Source: Rappaport israeli (GTDB lineage Bacteria > Pseudomonadota > Gammaproteobacteria > Cardiobacteriales > Cardiobacteriaceae). Taken from it: a DNA stretch of 64,000 bases. Within the stretch, counting starts at the first letter, position 1, and each line of letters begins with the position of its first letter. The translations under genes and the position numbers were made by a program. The stretch lies in the NCBI RefSeq assembly GCF_001888055.1, contig NZ_LXHZ01000003.1, forward strand, positions 1 through 64,000. Reading direction: 5' to 3'. This document shows, piece after piece, positions 1 through 9,154 of the stretch. The notes beneath the pieces are model-generated. The model had not been told where the DNA came from. It saw only the letters and a list, made by a program, of their open reading frames with translations, and did not search any database.

Positions 1-10
1 CGGGAGTATT

Positions 11-322
11 ATGGCTACTCAAAAAATTCGTATTCGCTTAAAATCTTATGATCATCGATTAATCGATAACTCTGCTAAACAGATTGTTGAAACAGCTAAA
101 CGTGCTGGCGCACAGGTGAAGGGTCCTATTCCTTTGCCTGTGAAAAAAGAGATTTATACCATACTAATTTCACCGCATGTCAATAAAGATGCTCGTGATC
201 AGTATGAGCTACGCACACATAAACGCATTATGGATATTGTTGATCCTACTGACAAGACAGTTGATGCGTTAATGAAGTTAGATTTGGCAGCTGGAGTTGA
301 CGTTAAGATTGAATTGCAGTAA
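11..322 (+). CDS. rpsJ: 30S ribosomal protein S10 (NusE)
   Basis: Protein S10 of the small-subunit head, which also acts as NusE in transcription antitermination. The 103-residue product is the same length as E. coli S10 and runs collinear with the family from the [14 protein letters not shown] start to the VDVKIELQ end. A GGAG ribosome-binding site lies 4 bases before the ATG. It heads the S10 operon here. The next gene, rplC, is separated by 84 bases containing a terminator-like hairpin, which is unusual inside this cluster. Confidence 0.98.
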   Translation: MATQKIRIRLKSYDHRLIDNSAKQIVETAKRAGAQVKGPIPLPVKKEIYTILISPHVNKDARDQYELRTHKRIMDIVDPTDKTVDALMKLDLAAGVDVKIELQ

Positions 323-351
323 AATCAGCGCCCTTTAGAAGGTAAATTCTA

Positions 352-386
352 GGCGAAGAGGGTTACCCGCCCTCCTCTCGCCTTTT
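352..386 (+). terminator. terminator-like hairpin between rpsJ and rplC
   Basis: A GC-rich imperfect hairpin (arms GGCGA-GAGGG and CCCTC-TCGCC, with a small internal loop) is followed directly by five T residues. It lies between rpsJ and rplC, so it could partly terminate transcription or act as an attenuator that sets the rpsJ to downstream ratio. Function is inferred from shape only. Confidence 0.55.
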
Positions 387-406
387 TATGTTAGTGAGGA
401 ATCTAT

Positions 407-1045
407 ATGACAATGGGCTTAGTGGGTCAAAAAATCGGAATGACCCGAATTTTTCATGAGGATGGAAGTGCTTCGGCAGTTACCGTTATCGAGGTAAAGC
501 CAAATGTGGTTTCACAAATCAAAACGCAAGAAAAAGATGGTTACAGCGCTGTTCAGTTGTCTGTTGGCGAGCGTAAAGCCAATCGCACAACTAAAGCTGT
601 GGCTGGACATTTTGCTAAAGCGAACGTTCAAGTTGGTGTGGTAACTAAAGAGTTTCGTGTTGCTGATGAAGAATTGTCAAGCTATTCAGTTGGCAATACT
701 ATTAATGTGGCTCTTTTTGAAGAAGGTCAAAAGGTTGATGTTAGAGGGCGTAGTGTTGGTAAAGGGTTTGCAGGCACAATAAAGCGTCACAATTTCAGAG
801 GCCAAAGACAAACGCATGGTAATTCGTTATCCCATCGTGTTCCGGGTTCAATTGGTCAAAACCAAACACCAGGGCGTGTATTTAAAGGAAAAAAAATGTC
901 TGGGCAGATGGGAAATAAAATGCGTAGTACGCAAAATCTCCAAATTGCTCGAGTAGATAGTGAGCGTAATTTGTTGCTCATAAAAGGTGCTGTCCCTGGC
1001 TCTAAGGGTGGCTATGTTGTTATTCGTCCATCAATTAAAGCTTAG
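407..1045 (+). CDS. rplC: 50S ribosomal protein L3
   Basis: L3 binds near the 3' end of 23S rRNA and is an early assembly protein. The 212-residue product has the typical start ([13 protein letters not shown]) and the glycine-rich central loop with [10 protein letters not shown], whose glutamine is the residue that PrmB methylates in E. coli. A GTGAGGA site 6 bases upstream favours the ATG at 407 over the second ATG at 413. It is followed by rplD after a 13-base gap. Confidence 0.97.
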   Translation: MTMGLVGQKIGMTRIFHEDGSASAVTVIEVKPNVVSQIKTQEKDGYSAVQLSVGERKANRTTKAVAGHFAKANVQVGVVTKEFRVADEELSSYSVGNTINVALFEEGQKVDVRGRSVGKGFAGTIKRHNFRGQRQTHGNSLSHRVPGSIGQNQTPGRVFKGKKMSGQMGNKMRSTQNLQIARVDSERNLLLIKGAVPGSKGGYVVIRPSIKA

Positions 1046-1058
1046 GAGGTATTGTATT

Positions 1059-1667
1059 ATGGATATTCAAATAAAAGATACATCCGAAGCGGTTTCAGTT
1101 GAGGAAAACGTATTTTCTGCTGCTTATAATGAGGCTTTGGTTCATCAAGTGGTTGTTGCTATTTTGGCAGGTGCTCGTGCTGGAACAAAAGCTCAAAAGA
1201 CACGTTCAGAGGTTTCTGGCGGGGGTGCTAAACCTTGGCGTCAAAAAGGAACAGGCCGTGCAAGAGCGGGAACTATTCGCTCTCCTATTTGGAGAGGGGG
1301 CGGTGTAACATTTGCAGCTAAACCTAGAGATTTTAGTAAAAAAGTTAATCGCAAGATGTATCGTGCAGCAATGCGCAGTATTCTTTCAGAATTGATGCGT
1401 CAAGAGCGTTTAATTATTATAGATTCCTTTGGCATAAAAGCTCCAAAGACTAAAGATTTCTTGAAAGTTTCTAAAGAGAAAGATTTTGGTAATGATGTCT
1501 TGTTGGTCACAGAATCTATGGAAGATAATGTCTTTTTGGCATCCCGTAATATACCGTTAGTTACAGCGGTAGATGTGAAGGCAGTTGATCCTGTTTTATT
1601 GCTACGCCATAAGAAAGTGGTTATGGATAAAGCTGCTATTGAAAAAATTAACGAGTGGTTATCATGA
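1059..1667 (+). CDS. rplD: 50S ribosomal protein L4
   Basis: L4 lines the peptide exit tunnel, and in E. coli it also represses its own operon by binding the S10 leader. The start at 1059 (MDIQIKD) is chosen because TAGGAGGT lies just before it. The open frame extends 24 codons further upstream into rplC, but that extension is not L4-like. The family core is clear ([19 protein letters not shown], residues about 64-82). The 202-residue length matches E. coli (201). The stop overlaps the rplW start as ATGA. Confidence 0.97.
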   Translation: MDIQIKDTSEAVSVEENVFSAAYNEALVHQVVVAILAGARAGTKAQKTRSEVSGGGAKPWRQKGTGRARAGTIRSPIWRGGGVTFAAKPRDFSKKVNRKMYRAAMRSILSELMRQERLIIIDSFGIKAPKTKDFLKVSKEKDFGNDVLLVTESMEDNVFLASRNIPLVTAVDVKAVDPVLLLRHKKVVMDKAAIEKINEWLS

Positions 1668-1963
1668 AACAAGAACGTATCTTACAGGTGATTCGAGGAC
1701 CGCATGTTACCGAGAAGTCTTCGTTAGCAACTGAATCTAAGCAGTTGGTTTTCAAAGTGGATCGACATGCGGGGAAAAATGAAATTAAGGAAGCTGTAGA
1801 GGAGCTGTTGGAAGTAAAAGTAACAGCAGTTAATACAGTGTTAGTTAAGGGCAAGTCTAAGCGGTTTGGTGCACGTATTGGGCGTCGTAAAGATTATAAA
1901 AAGGCTTATGTTAGCCTTGATAAGGCGACTGACATGGAAGCATTAATGGCTGATCAAGCGTAA
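1664..1963 (+). CDS. rplW: 50S ribosomal protein L23
   Basis: L23 sits at the exit of the peptide tunnel and docks trigger factor and SRP. The start ATG at 1664 overlaps the rplD stop (ATGA), which implies translational coupling. A longer in-frame reading from 1655 lies inside rplD and is not needed. The product is about 99 residues and shows the family pattern GPHVTEKSS near the N-terminus and [14 protein letters not shown] in the middle. Confidence 0.96.
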   Translation: MKQERILQVIRGPHVTEKSSLATESKQLVFKVDRHAGKNEIKEAVEELLEVKVTAVNTVLVKGKSKRFGARIGRRKDYKKAYVSLDKATDMEALMADQA

Positions 1964-1972
1964 GGAGTAGAA

Positions 1973-2806
1973 ATGGCTATAATTAAATCTAAACCTACTT
2001 CGGCTGGTCGTCGTTTTGTAGTAAATGTCACTAGACCAGAGTTGCATAAGGGACAGCCTTACGCACCATTATTGGAAAAGCAAACTCGTGGAAGTGGTCG
2101 CAATAGTGCTGGGCGTATTACAGTACGGCATCGTGGTGGTGGCCATGCACATAAATATCGTATTATTGATTTCAAACGTCAAAAAGATGGAATTGATGCG
2201 GTTGTGGAGCGCTTAGAATATGATCCAAACCGAACTGCTTACATTGCATTGGTTCGTTATAAAGATGGTGAACGCCGGTATATTATCGCGCCTCGCAATA
2301 TGACAGCTGGTGATGTCATCAAAAACGGAGATGATGCTGGAATTAAACGTGGTAATTGTTTACCTTTGCGCAACATTCCTGTTGGGTCACTTGTGCACTG
2401 TGTCGAAATGAAACCAGGTAAAGGTGCACAATTGGCACGAAGTGCTGGCGCTTCTGTGCGTGTTGTTGCGCGTGAGGGTAAGTACGTAACAATCGCATTA
2501 CGCTCAGGTGAACGGCGTCGTATTTTGGCGGATTGTAGGGCTGTTTTAGGTGAGGTTTCTAATCATGAGCATAGCCTACGTAAATTAGGAAAAGCAGGCG
2601 CTACGAGATGGCGTGGGGTTCGTCCTACTGTTCGTGGTGTGGTAATGAACCCAGTGGATCACCCACATGGTGGTGGTGAAGGACGTACTTCTGGTGGTCG
2701 TCACCCAGTTAGTCCATGGGGACAGCCTACAAAGGGCAAGAAAACCCGTAAGAATAAGCGCACGGACAAGCTTATCGTGTCACGTCGTCGTAATAAGAGA
2801 GGTTAA
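1973..2806 (+). CDS. rplB: 50S ribosomal protein L2
   Basis: L2 binds 23S rRNA domain IV and is needed for subunit joining and peptidyl transfer. The 277-residue protein has the full length of the family. Its conserved C-terminal stretch around residues 215-240 includes [13 protein letters not shown], which carries the histidine considered important near the peptidyl-transferase centre. AAGGAG lies upstream of the ATG, and only 9 bases separate it from rplW. Confidence 0.98.
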   Translation: MAIIKSKPTSAGRRFVVNVTRPELHKGQPYAPLLEKQTRGSGRNSAGRITVRHRGGGHAHKYRIIDFKRQKDGIDAVVERLEYDPNRTAYIALVRYKDGERRYIIAPRNMTAGDVIKNGDDAGIKRGNCLPLRNIPVGSLVHCVEMKPGKGAQLARSAGASVRVVAREGKYVTIALRSGERRRILADCRAVLGEVSNHEHSLRKLGKAGATRWRGVRPTVRGVVMNPVDHPHGGGEGRTSGGRHPVSPWGQPTKGKKTRKNKRTDKLIVSRRRNKRG

Positions 2807-2809
2807 ACC

Positions 2810-3082
2810 ATGGCACGTTCATTAAAAAAAGGTTATTTTATCGATTTGCACTTAGCAAAAAAAGTTGATGATGCAATTGCTAATAAAAGCAAAAAACCCA
2901 TTAAAACGTGGTCTCGTCGTTCAATGATTATTCCTGATATGATTGGTTTGACTATCGCTGTGCACAATGGCAAGCAGCACGTACCAGTCTTGGTTAGTGA
3001 AGATATGATTGGACATAAATTAGGTGAATTTGCGCCGACCCGAAACTATCGTGGTCATGCCGCAGATAAAAAAGGTCGATAG
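2810..3082 (+). CDS. rpsS: 30S ribosomal protein S19
   Basis: S19 is a head protein of the small subunit near the decoding-site side of tRNA. The product is 90 residues (E. coli 92) and shows [11 protein letters not shown] at the start and the basic core [15 protein letters not shown]. It begins 3 bases after rplB ends, in a tight operon arrangement. Nothing unusual is seen. Confidence 0.97.
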   Translation: MARSLKKGYFIDLHLAKKVDDAIANKSKKPIKTWSRRSMIIPDMIGLTIAVHNGKQHVPVLVSEDMIGHKLGEFAPTRNYRGHAADKKGR

Positions 3083-3088
3083 GAGTTA

Positions 3089-3424
3089 ATGATGCAAGCA
3101 ACAGCAAAACTACGTGCTGCACGCATCTCAGCGCAGAAAGCGCGACTGGTTGCCGACCAAATTCGCGGCAAGCATGTAGATGAAGCAGTGGAAATTTTAA
3201 CTTTTAGTCCGAAGAAAGCAGCTCCGATGATTCTAAAACTGCTTAACTCGGCTATTCATAATGCACAGGAAAATGAGGGCGCAGACATTGATGAATTGCA
3301 TGTCGCTGAAATACAAGTAGGTGAAGGCATGACTATGAAGCGTTTTCGTGCACGAGCAAAGGGTCGCGGCACGCGAATCTTAAAGCGTACTAGCAATATT
3401 TTTATTCGTGTTGAAGAACGTTAA
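3089..3424 (+). CDS. rplV: 50S ribosomal protein L22
   Basis: L22 extends a hairpin loop into the nascent peptide tunnel. The product is 110 or 111 residues depending on which of two adjacent ATG codons (3089 or 3092) is used. The AGGAG site at 3081 suits either. The C-terminal tunnel hairpin ([20 protein letters not shown]) is intact. It lies 6 bases after rpsS and 12 before rpsC. Confidence 0.97.
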   Translation: MMQATAKLRAARISAQKARLVADQIRGKHVDEAVEILTFSPKKAAPMILKLLNSAIHNAQENEGADIDELHVAEIQVGEGMTMKRFRARAKGRGTRILKRTSNIFIRVEER

Positions 3425-3436
3425 GAGGAGTAAATA

Positions 3437-4147
3437 ATGGGTCAAAAAATACATCCAATTGGTTTTCGCCTCGGCGTTTCTAAAGACTGGGTATCTAAAT
3501 GGTATGCAGAGGGCGGTGATTACGCTGATTTTTTAGAAAAAGATTACGAGGTTCGTGAGTATATTCGTAAAAAATTAGCACACGCTTCTGTAAGTAAAAT
3601 TTTAATTGAACGTCCAAGAAATGGTGCGCAAATTACTATTTTTACTGCTCGTCCTGGTATTGTAATTGGTAAAAAAGGTGAGGACATCGAGGTCTTGAAA
3701 AAAGAGGTCTCTAATATTCTTGGAGTTCCTACATCTATCAATATTGAAGAAATTCGTCGCCCTGAACTAGATGCTTTTTTGGTTGCTGATAATATTGCAA
3801 AACAGTTAGAGCGTCGCGTAATGTTTCGGCGTGCAATGAAGCGTGCGGTTACTTCAACTATGCGCTTAGGTGCTTCTGGTATAAAGGTTGCTATTTCTGG
3901 TCGCTTAAACGGTGCAGAAATTGCAAGAACAGAATGGTATCGTGAAGGTCGTGTGCCCTTACATACTCTTCGTGCAGATATTGATTATGGCTTTGCAGAG
4001 GCTCATACAACCTATGGCGTTATCGGCGTAAAGGTTTGGGTGTTTGTGGGTGAAAAATTAGAAGGCCTTGAGCTAGATAAGTCTTCTCATGATTTGCCTG
4101 ATGATAAGCGTAATCGTCGCAAACCTCGCGTACGTCGCAAAGATTAA
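3437..4147 (+). CDS. rpsC: 30S ribosomal protein S3
   Basis: S3 lines the mRNA entry site and contributes to helicase activity of the ribosome. The 236-residue protein has the N-terminal [13 protein letters not shown] signature, a KH domain with the [11 protein letters not shown] GxxG loop (about residues 74-84), and the S3 C-terminal domain. AGAGGAG precedes the start. Confidence 0.98.
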   Translation: MGQKIHPIGFRLGVSKDWVSKWYAEGGDYADFLEKDYEVREYIRKKLAHASVSKILIERPRNGAQITIFTARPGIVIGKKGEDIEVLKKEVSNILGVPTSINIEEIRRPELDAFLVADNIAKQLERRVMFRRAMKRAVTSTMRLGASGIKVAISGRLNGAEIARTEWYREGRVPLHTLRADIDYGFAEAHTTYGVIGVKVWVFVGEKLEGLELDKSSHDLPDDKRNRRKPRVRRKD

Positions 4148-4156
4148 GGTGATATT

Positions 4157-4570
4157 ATGTTACAACCAAAAAGAACAAAATTCAGAAAACAGCATAAGGG
4201 TCGCAACCGTGGTTTGGCACAGTCGGGCAATACTGTCAGTTTTGGAGAGTTTGGTCTGAAAGCCACTACACGTGGACGAATTACTGCTCGGCAAATTGAA
4301 GCAGCACGTCGTGCTATTAATCGTCACATTAAGCGTGGTGGTAAAGTTTGGATTAGAATTTTTCCAGATGTGCCAGTAACTAAAAAACCATTAGAAACTC
4401 GTATGGGTAAAGGCAAAGGTAATGTTGAGTATTGGGTTGCAAAAGTTCAGCCTGGTACGGTGCTTTATGAGATGGATGGCGTTAATGAAGAATTAGCGCG
4501 CGAAGCTTTTCGTTTAGCTGCTGCAAAGTTACCTGTACAAACCGTATTTGAAACACGGAAGGTGATGTGA
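4157..4570 (+). CDS. rplP: 50S ribosomal protein L16
   Basis: L16 helps position A-site tRNA. The 137-residue product starts [17 protein letters not shown] and contains the [13 protein letters not shown] loop that carries the arginine hydroxylated in E. coli. The stop TGA at 4568-4570 overlaps the ATG of rpmC, so the two genes are probably translationally coupled. Confidence 0.97.
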   Translation: MLQPKRTKFRKQHKGRNRGLAQSGNTVSFGEFGLKATTRGRITARQIEAARRAINRHIKRGGKVWIRIFPDVPVTKKPLETRMGKGKGNVEYWVAKVQPGTVLYEMDGVNEELAREAFRLAAAKLPVQTVFETRKVM

Positions 4571-4764
4571 TGAGTCTTAAAGAATTACAGGATAAGGATG
4601 TTGATGGTTTGCGTGAAGAGTTGATCTCTTTGCGCCAAGCTCAGTTAAAATTGAAGATGCAAAAAGCAAGCGGACAACTTGAGCAAACGCATCAAATTCG
4701 TCAGGTTCGTCGTGGCATCGCTAGAGTCAAGACTTTGCTGATGCAAAAAAATGTGAAGGTATAA
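4570..4764 (+). CDS. rpmC: 50S ribosomal protein L29
   Basis: Small L29 protein (64 residues) near the tunnel exit. It is a two-helix protein with the pattern ELQDKDVDGLREEL and a C-terminal helix RQVRRGIARVKTLL. The start is taken as ATG 4570, overlapping the rplP stop. A GTG one codon upstream is an alternative. It is followed by rpsQ after 3 bases. Confidence 0.95.
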   Translation: MSLKELQDKDVDGLREELISLRQAQLKLKMQKASGQLEQTHQIRQVRRGIARVKTLLMQKNVKV

Positions 4765-4767
4765 AGT

Positions 4768-5031
4768 ATGAGTGAAAAACAAACCATTCAACGTAGTTTG
4801 CAAGGGTTGGTTGTAAGTAATAAGGGCGATAAAACAATCACGGTTTCGGTATCGCGTCATGAAAAGCACCCAATCTATGGTAAGTATATTAAACGTACAT
4901 TTAAATGTCATGCTCATGACGAAAATAATGAATGTAATGTAGGTGATACAGTACGAATTAATCAAAGTCGTCCAATCTCTAAAACCAAAACATGGCGTTT
5001 AGTAGAGATTGTTGAGCGTGCGAAAGGCTAA
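4768..5031 (+). CDS. rpsQ: 30S ribosomal protein S17
   Basis: S17 binds 16S rRNA helices 7 and 11 early in assembly. The 87-residue product is an OB-fold protein with the family motifs [16 protein letters not shown] near the N-terminus and [20 protein letters not shown] near the C-terminus. Its length is close to E. coli (84). Confidence 0.97.
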   Translation: MSEKQTIQRSLQGLVVSNKGDKTITVSVSRHEKHPIYGKYIKRTFKCHAHDENNECNVGDTVRINQSRPISKTKTWRLVEIVERAKG

Positions 5032-5041
5032 GGAGAACTAA

Positions 5042-5410
5042 ATGATTCAAATGCAATCCCGCCTTGCTGTTGCTGATAATAGTGGCGCACGTGAGGTTCA
5101 ATGTATAAAGGTATTAGGCGGTTCTCATCGTCGCTATGCAGGTATTGGTGATGTTATTAAGGTATCAGTCAAAGAAGCTATGCCGAGAGGACGTGTCAAA
5201 AAAGGTGATGTGTATAATGCTTTAATCGTGCGTACTAGAAAAGGAGTTCGTCGACGTGATGGCTCTCTATTGCGTTTTGATAGCAACGCTGCTGTACTTT
5301 TAAATGCAAAATTAGAGCCAATTGGTACACGTGTATTTGGGCCTATTGCACGTGAGTTGCGTGGTGAGAAATTTATGAAAATTATCTCATTAGCGCCTGA
5401 AGTGCTTTAA
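5042..5410 (+). CDS. rplN: 50S ribosomal protein L14
   Basis: L14 contacts 16S rRNA in an intersubunit bridge. The 122-residue product matches the family length and shows [21 protein letters not shown] at the start and [10 protein letters not shown] near the end. TAAGGAG precedes the ATG. In E. coli this gene opens the spc operon. No separate promoter is evident here in the 10-base gap after rpsQ. Confidence 0.98.
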   Translation: MIQMQSRLAVADNSGAREVQCIKVLGGSHRRYAGIGDVIKVSVKEAMPRGRVKKGDVYNALIVRTRKGVRRRDGSLLRFDSNAAVLLNAKLEPIGTRVFGPIARELRGEKFMKIISLAPEVL

Positions 5411-5420
5411 GGAGTAAAAA

Positions 5421-5735
5421 ATGAAACGTATTCAAAAAGGTGACGAAGTAATCGTTATCACTGGTAAGGCTGAGAATAAAGGTCAGCGCGGCGTCGTATT
5501 AAAGGTTTTAAATGATAAGGTTATTGTTGAAGGCTTAAATATGGTTGCTAAACATGTCAAGCCTAATCCTCAGTTGGGAGTTGAAGGGGGAATTCAGCGT
5601 AAAGAAGCTCCCATTCATATTTCTAATGTCATGCTTTATAATGCGGCGTCTGGTAAAGGCGATCGGGTCGGATTCAAGATTGAAGACGGTAAAAGGTTTC
5701 GCATATTTAAGTCTGACGGCAAACGGATAGACTGA
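5421..5735 (+). CDS. rplX: 50S ribosomal protein L24
   Basis: L24 is an assembly initiator that binds the 5' end of 23S rRNA. The 104-residue protein has an N-terminal KOW motif ([19 protein letters not shown]) and the VKPNPQ...[15 protein letters not shown] block. AAGGAG lies 8 bases before the start. Confidence 0.97.
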   Translation: MKRIQKGDEVIVITGKAENKGQRGVVLKVLNDKVIVEGLNMVAKHVKPNPQLGVEGGIQRKEAPIHISNVMLYNAASGKGDRVGFKIEDGKRFRIFKSDGKRID

Positions 5736-5745
5736 GGTATTAATC

Positions 5746-6285
5746 ATGGCTAGATTACAAAAACAATATCGTGAAGAATTGGCGCCAGCGTTAAAAGAAA
5801 AGCTTGGATTGTCTAATGTGATGGAAGTTCCTAAATTGGAAAAAATCACTATTAACATGGGCGTAGGTGAAGCGATTAATGATAAAAAAATCATGGATAA
5901 TGCTGTACGTGATTTAACGTTAATTAGTGGTCAAAAACCGTTGATTACAAAGTCTAAAAAATCTATTGCAGGTTTTAAGATTCGTGATGGTTGGCCCATT
6001 GGTTGCAAAGTGACGCTTCGCAGTGCACAGATGTACGAATTTTTAGATCGTTTGATTAATATCTCGTTGCCACGCACACGTGATTTTCGTGGGTTAAATC
6101 CAAAATCTTTTGATGGAAGAGGGAATTACACTTTTGGTGTGAGAGAGCAAATTATTTTCCCTGAAATTGATTTTGAAAAAACTGATGCTATACGTGGTAT
6201 GGATATTACATTCACAACTACTGCTCGTGATGATGAAGGTGCTAAAGCATTACTTGAAGCATTCGGTTTTCCATTTAGAGGATAA
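5746..6285 (+). CDS. rplE: 50S ribosomal protein L5
   Basis: L5 binds 5S rRNA and touches P-site tRNA. The product has 179 residues, as in E. coli. It is full length, with the [12 protein letters not shown] motif, the [19 protein letters not shown] core and the C-terminal [20 protein letters not shown]. It is tightly linked to rplX and rpsN. Confidence 0.98.
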   Translation: MARLQKQYREELAPALKEKLGLSNVMEVPKLEKITINMGVGEAINDKKIMDNAVRDLTLISGQKPLITKSKKSIAGFKIRDGWPIGCKVTLRSAQMYEFLDRLINISLPRTRDFRGLNPKSFDGRGNYTFGVREQIIFPEIDFEKTDAIRGMDITFTTTARDDEGAKALLEAFGFPFRG

Positions 6286-6294
6286 GGGAAGTTT

Positions 6295-6603
6295 ATGGCA
6301 AAAGTATCAATGATAGAACGTGAAAGTAAGCGACTTAAATTAGTTCAAAAGTATGCTGAAAAACGTCATGAATTAAAAGAAATTATACGTAAGGTTGATC
6401 AATACTCTGAAGAAGAACGTATGCAAGCACAAGAAAAATTGCAAAAGCTTCCTAGAGATTCTTCACCAGTTCGAGTTCAACGTCGCTGCCGTATCACAGG
6501 CCGTCCACATGCAGTTTACCGTAAATTTGGTTTGTCACGAAATAAATTGCGTGAGCTTGTTATGCGTGGTGAGGTTCCTGGTGTACGTAAAGCCAGTTGG
6601 TGA
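6295..6603 (+). CDS. rpsN: 30S ribosomal protein S14
   Basis: S14 is in the small-subunit head. The 102-residue product is the long, zinc-free form: no CxxC pair is seen, and it has the full central region that zinc-type S14 lacks. The conserved C-terminal part is [25 protein letters not shown] 93-base gap follows before rpsH, longer than most gaps in the cluster. Confidence 0.97.
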   Translation: MAKVSMIERESKRLKLVQKYAEKRHELKEIIRKVDQYSEEERMQAQEKLQKLPRDSSPVRVQRRCRITGRPHAVYRKFGLSRNKLRELVMRGEVPGVRKASW

Positions 6604-6696
6604 TTTTATTTTTAAGTGTTTGGCTAAAATTTAGTCTGATATTTAAGTTCCAGGATCGTGGGAAAACCCATAGATCTGATACTGAAAGGAGTAATT

Positions 6697-7086
6697 ATGT
6701 TATCTGATCCAGTTGCAGATATGCTTACGCGTATCCGTAATGCTCAAGCTATAGGAAGATCACTAGTGGTGATGCCTTCCTCCAAGCAGAAGCTTGCGAT
6801 TGCTGAAGTTTTAAAAGAAGAAGGTTATATTTTATCCTATGAGACAAAAGACGAGCAAAAGCCCGAGTTGACTATTCATCTAAAATATTATCAAGGCAAG
6901 CCTGTTATTGAGATGATTAGACGTATCTCTAGACCAGGATTGCGCATCTTTAAAAATAAAGATGAGTTACCTAGAGTTCAAGGTGGATTGGGGATTGCTA
7001 TTGTTTCGACCTCAAATGGCGTAATGAGTGATCAAAAGGCACGTCAAAAAGGTATTGGCGGCGAAATTATTTGTTACGTTGCTTAA
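6697..7086 (+). CDS. rpsH: 30S ribosomal protein S8
   Basis: S8 is a central 16S rRNA-binding protein and, in E. coli, the translational repressor of the spc operon. The start is placed at ATG 6697, preceded by AAAGGAG. The in-frame extension back to 6658 lacks family similarity. The 129-residue product begins [17 protein letters not shown] and ends with the [15 protein letters not shown] signature. The 93-base gap before it contains a small GTGGG/CCCAT hairpin of uncertain meaning. Confidence 0.97.
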   Translation: MLSDPVADMLTRIRNAQAIGRSLVVMPSSKQKLAIAEVLKEEGYILSYETKDEQKPELTIHLKYYQGKPVIEMIRRISRPGLRIFKNKDELPRVQGGLGIAIVSTSNGVMSDQKARQKGIGGEIICYVA

Positions 7087-7095
7087 GGAGGAGTT

Positions 7096-7629
7096 ATGTC
7101 ACGTATAGGTAAGGCCCCGGTAGCAATTCCAAGTGAAGTGAATGTTACGATTGATGGGCAAAAGGTTATTGCAAAAGGTTCAAAGGGTGAATTGAATCTT
7201 GTCTTGCATCCCTATGTTGAAGCTGTTCAAGAAGAAGGTTTAGTAAAGTTAAGGCCTGTAAAAGAAACATCTGATCATTGGGCTATGTGTGGGACAATGC
7301 GTTCATTAGTCAATAATATGATTCTTGGTGTAAACCAAGGTTATGAAAAAAAATTGCAGTTAATTGGTGTTGGATATCGTGCACAAGCTCAGGGTCAAAC
7401 ACTTAATTTATCTTTAGGATTTTCTCATCCAGTTGTATTTAATGTGCCTGCTGGAATTACTGTAGAAACACCAACTCAGACTGAAATCTTAGTCAAAGGA
7501 ACTGATAAGCAGCAGATTGGTGAAGTTGCAGCGAAAATTCGTGCTTATCGCCCCCCAGAGCCTTACAAAGGTAAGGGTGTGCGTTATGCTAATGAGCGCG
7601 TGATTATGAAAGAAGCTAAGAAGAAGTAA
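7096..7629 (+). CDS. rplF: 50S ribosomal protein L6
   Basis: L6 lies at the base of the L7/L12 stalk near the GTPase centre. The product has 177 residues as in E. coli, with two similar L6 folds. The C-terminal signature PEPYKGKGVRYANE is present. TAAGGAGGAG precedes the ATG. Confidence 0.98.
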   Translation: MSRIGKAPVAIPSEVNVTIDGQKVIAKGSKGELNLVLHPYVEAVQEEGLVKLRPVKETSDHWAMCGTMRSLVNNMILGVNQGYEKKLQLIGVGYRAQAQGQTLNLSLGFSHPVVFNVPAGITVETPTQTEILVKGTDKQQIGEVAAKIRAYRPPEPYKGKGVRYANERVIMKEAKKK

Positions 7630-7641
7630 GTAGGTGAGATT

Positions 7642-7999
7642 ATGAATCAAAAGAAAGTAAATCGTATCCGCCGTGGGAAAAGAACGCGCGCAAAAATTCG
7701 CGAAAATGGGAAAAATAAGCTTAGTTATTAATAAAACTTACCAACATATGTATGCCCAAATCATTGACGAAAGTGGTGATAAAGTATTAGCAAGTGCTTC
7801 TACTTTAGAATCATCTGTCCGTGAAGGTTTAAAATTTACTGGGAATATTGAGGCAGCTGCTAAAGTAGGTACTGCAATTGCTGAAAAAGCAAAATCTTTA
7901 GGAATTGAGGAAATTGCGTTTGATCGTAATGGCTTTCGTTATCATGGTCGTGTAAAGGCTTTGGCGGATTCTGCCCGCGAAGCTGGTTTGAAATTTTAA
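7642..7999 (+). CDS. rplR: 50S ribosomal protein L18 (frameshifted in this sequence)
   Basis: L18 carries 5S rRNA into the large subunit. The N-terminus ([23 protein letters not shown]) reads from ATG 7642, but the rest ([16 protein letters not shown] to AREAGLKF) lies one frame away. Removing one A from the A5 run at 7711-7715 joins them into a 118-residue protein (E. coli 117). L18 is essential, so a base-call error is the likely cause. An uninterrupted reading from GTG 7673 would lack the basic N-terminus that binds 5S rRNA. A +1 slippage event cannot be excluded. Confidence 0.93.
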
Positions 8000-8008
8000 G
8001 AGGTTGTT

Positions 8009-8524
8009 ATGGTTCAACAAAATGATCGTCAACAAGATAGTGAGTTTATTGAAAAACTTGTCACAGTAAATCGGGTTACTAAGGTAGTAAAAGGTGGTCG
8101 CCAGTTTACATTTACAGCTTTAACAGTTGTTGGTGATGGCAATGGGCGTATTGGTTTTGGTTATGGGAAAGCTAAAGAAGTTCCCATTGCTATCCAAAAA
8201 GCCATGGATCAAGCAAAGAAAAGTTTGGTTAAAATTACTTTGACAAATGATACTTTGCAACATCCTGTTATTGGAACACATGGTGCGGCTAAAGTTTTTA
8301 TGCAGCCGGCATCTGATGGTACTGGTGTAATTGCAGGTGGTGCAATGCGTGCTGTATTTGAGGCACTTGGTGTGAAAGATGTTTTGGCAAAATGTCAAGG
8401 AACTCGCAACCCAGGAAATGTAGTGCGAGCAACAATCAATGGGCTTTTAAAAATGAATACGCCTCAGTATGTTGCAGCGAAACGTGGTAAATCTGTGGAA
8501 GAGGTGCTCGAAAATGTCCAGTAA
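8009..8524 (+). CDS. rpsE: 30S ribosomal protein S5
   Basis: S5 contributes to decoding accuracy and mRNA unwinding at the entry channel. The 171-residue protein has the N-terminal double-stranded RNA-binding-like domain ([20 protein letters not shown]) and the S5 C-terminal domain with [18 protein letters not shown]. Its end overlaps the start of rpmD by 11 bases. Confidence 0.98.
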   Translation: MVQQNDRQQDSEFIEKLVTVNRVTKVVKGGRQFTFTALTVVGDGNGRIGFGYGKAKEVPIAIQKAMDQAKKSLVKITLTNDTLQHPVIGTHGAAKVFMQPASDGTGVIAGGAMRAVFEALGVKDVLAKCQGTRNPGNVVRATINGLLKMNTPQYVAAKRGKSVEEVLENVQ

Positions 8525-8699
8525 ACTTAAAGTTACATTGATAAAAAGTCCTGCTGGGCGATTAGAAAACCATAAACTATGTGTGAGGGGTTTAGGTTTG
8601 CGCCGTATGCATCATTCGCGTATTGTAGAAAATACACCAGAAAATCGCGGTATGATTAACAAAGTATCGTATCTTTTGAAAGTTGAAGAGGTGTCCTAA
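8514..8699 (+). CDS. rpmD: 50S ribosomal protein L30
   Basis: Small L30 protein (61 residues). The start ATG 8514 ([12 protein letters not shown]) lies inside the end of rpsE, and the reading frame further upstream is not L30-like. The product shows the L30 core [22 protein letters not shown]. The stop overlaps the rplO start (TAATG), so rpsE, rpmD and rplO look translationally coupled. Confidence 0.96.
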   Translation: MSSKLKVTLIKSPAGRLENHKLCVRGLGLRRMHHSRIVENTPENRGMINKVSYLLKVEEVS

Positions 8700-9136
8700 T
8701 GCGTTTAAATGAATTATCACCTGCTGAAGGTTCACGTCAATCACCAAAAAGACTAGGACGTGGTATTGGTTCGGGTCTAGGTAAGACAAGTGGTAAAGGC
8801 CATAAGGGTCAAAAGGCACGCTCTGGCGGGTACCACAAAGTAGGTTTTGAGGGTGGTCAAATGCCTTTGCAGCGTCGCTTACCTAAACGTGGTTTTAAAA
8901 GTCGCACTAAAGGAAATATTGCACAAGTTAGAACAAGTGAACTCAATCAATTGGCAGGTGAGTCTGTAATTGATTTGGCTTTACTTAAAACCCATAGCTT
9001 AGTACCAGTTCATGCCTTAGGTGCAAAAGTATTTTTAAGTGGTAAAGTTGAAAATGCCTTAACTCTAAAAGGAATCAATGTTTCTAAAGGAGCTAAGGAA
9101 GCCATTGAAGGTGCTGGCGGTTCAATATCTGAGTAA
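8699..9136 (+). CDS. rplO: 50S ribosomal protein L15
   Basis: L15 is a late assembly protein. The 145-residue product has the glycine- and lysine-rich N-terminus ([22 protein letters not shown]) and the C-terminal globular part with [22 protein letters not shown]. Its start overlaps the rpmD stop. Confidence 0.97.
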   Translation: MRLNELSPAEGSRQSPKRLGRGIGSGLGKTSGKGHKGQKARSGGYHKVGFEGGQMPLQRRLPKRGFKSRTKGNIAQVRTSELNQLAGESVIDLALLKTHSLVPVHALGAKVFLSGKVENALTLKGINVSKGAKEAIEGAGGSISE

Positions 9137-9154
9137 TATAAGGGTTATTTTAAT

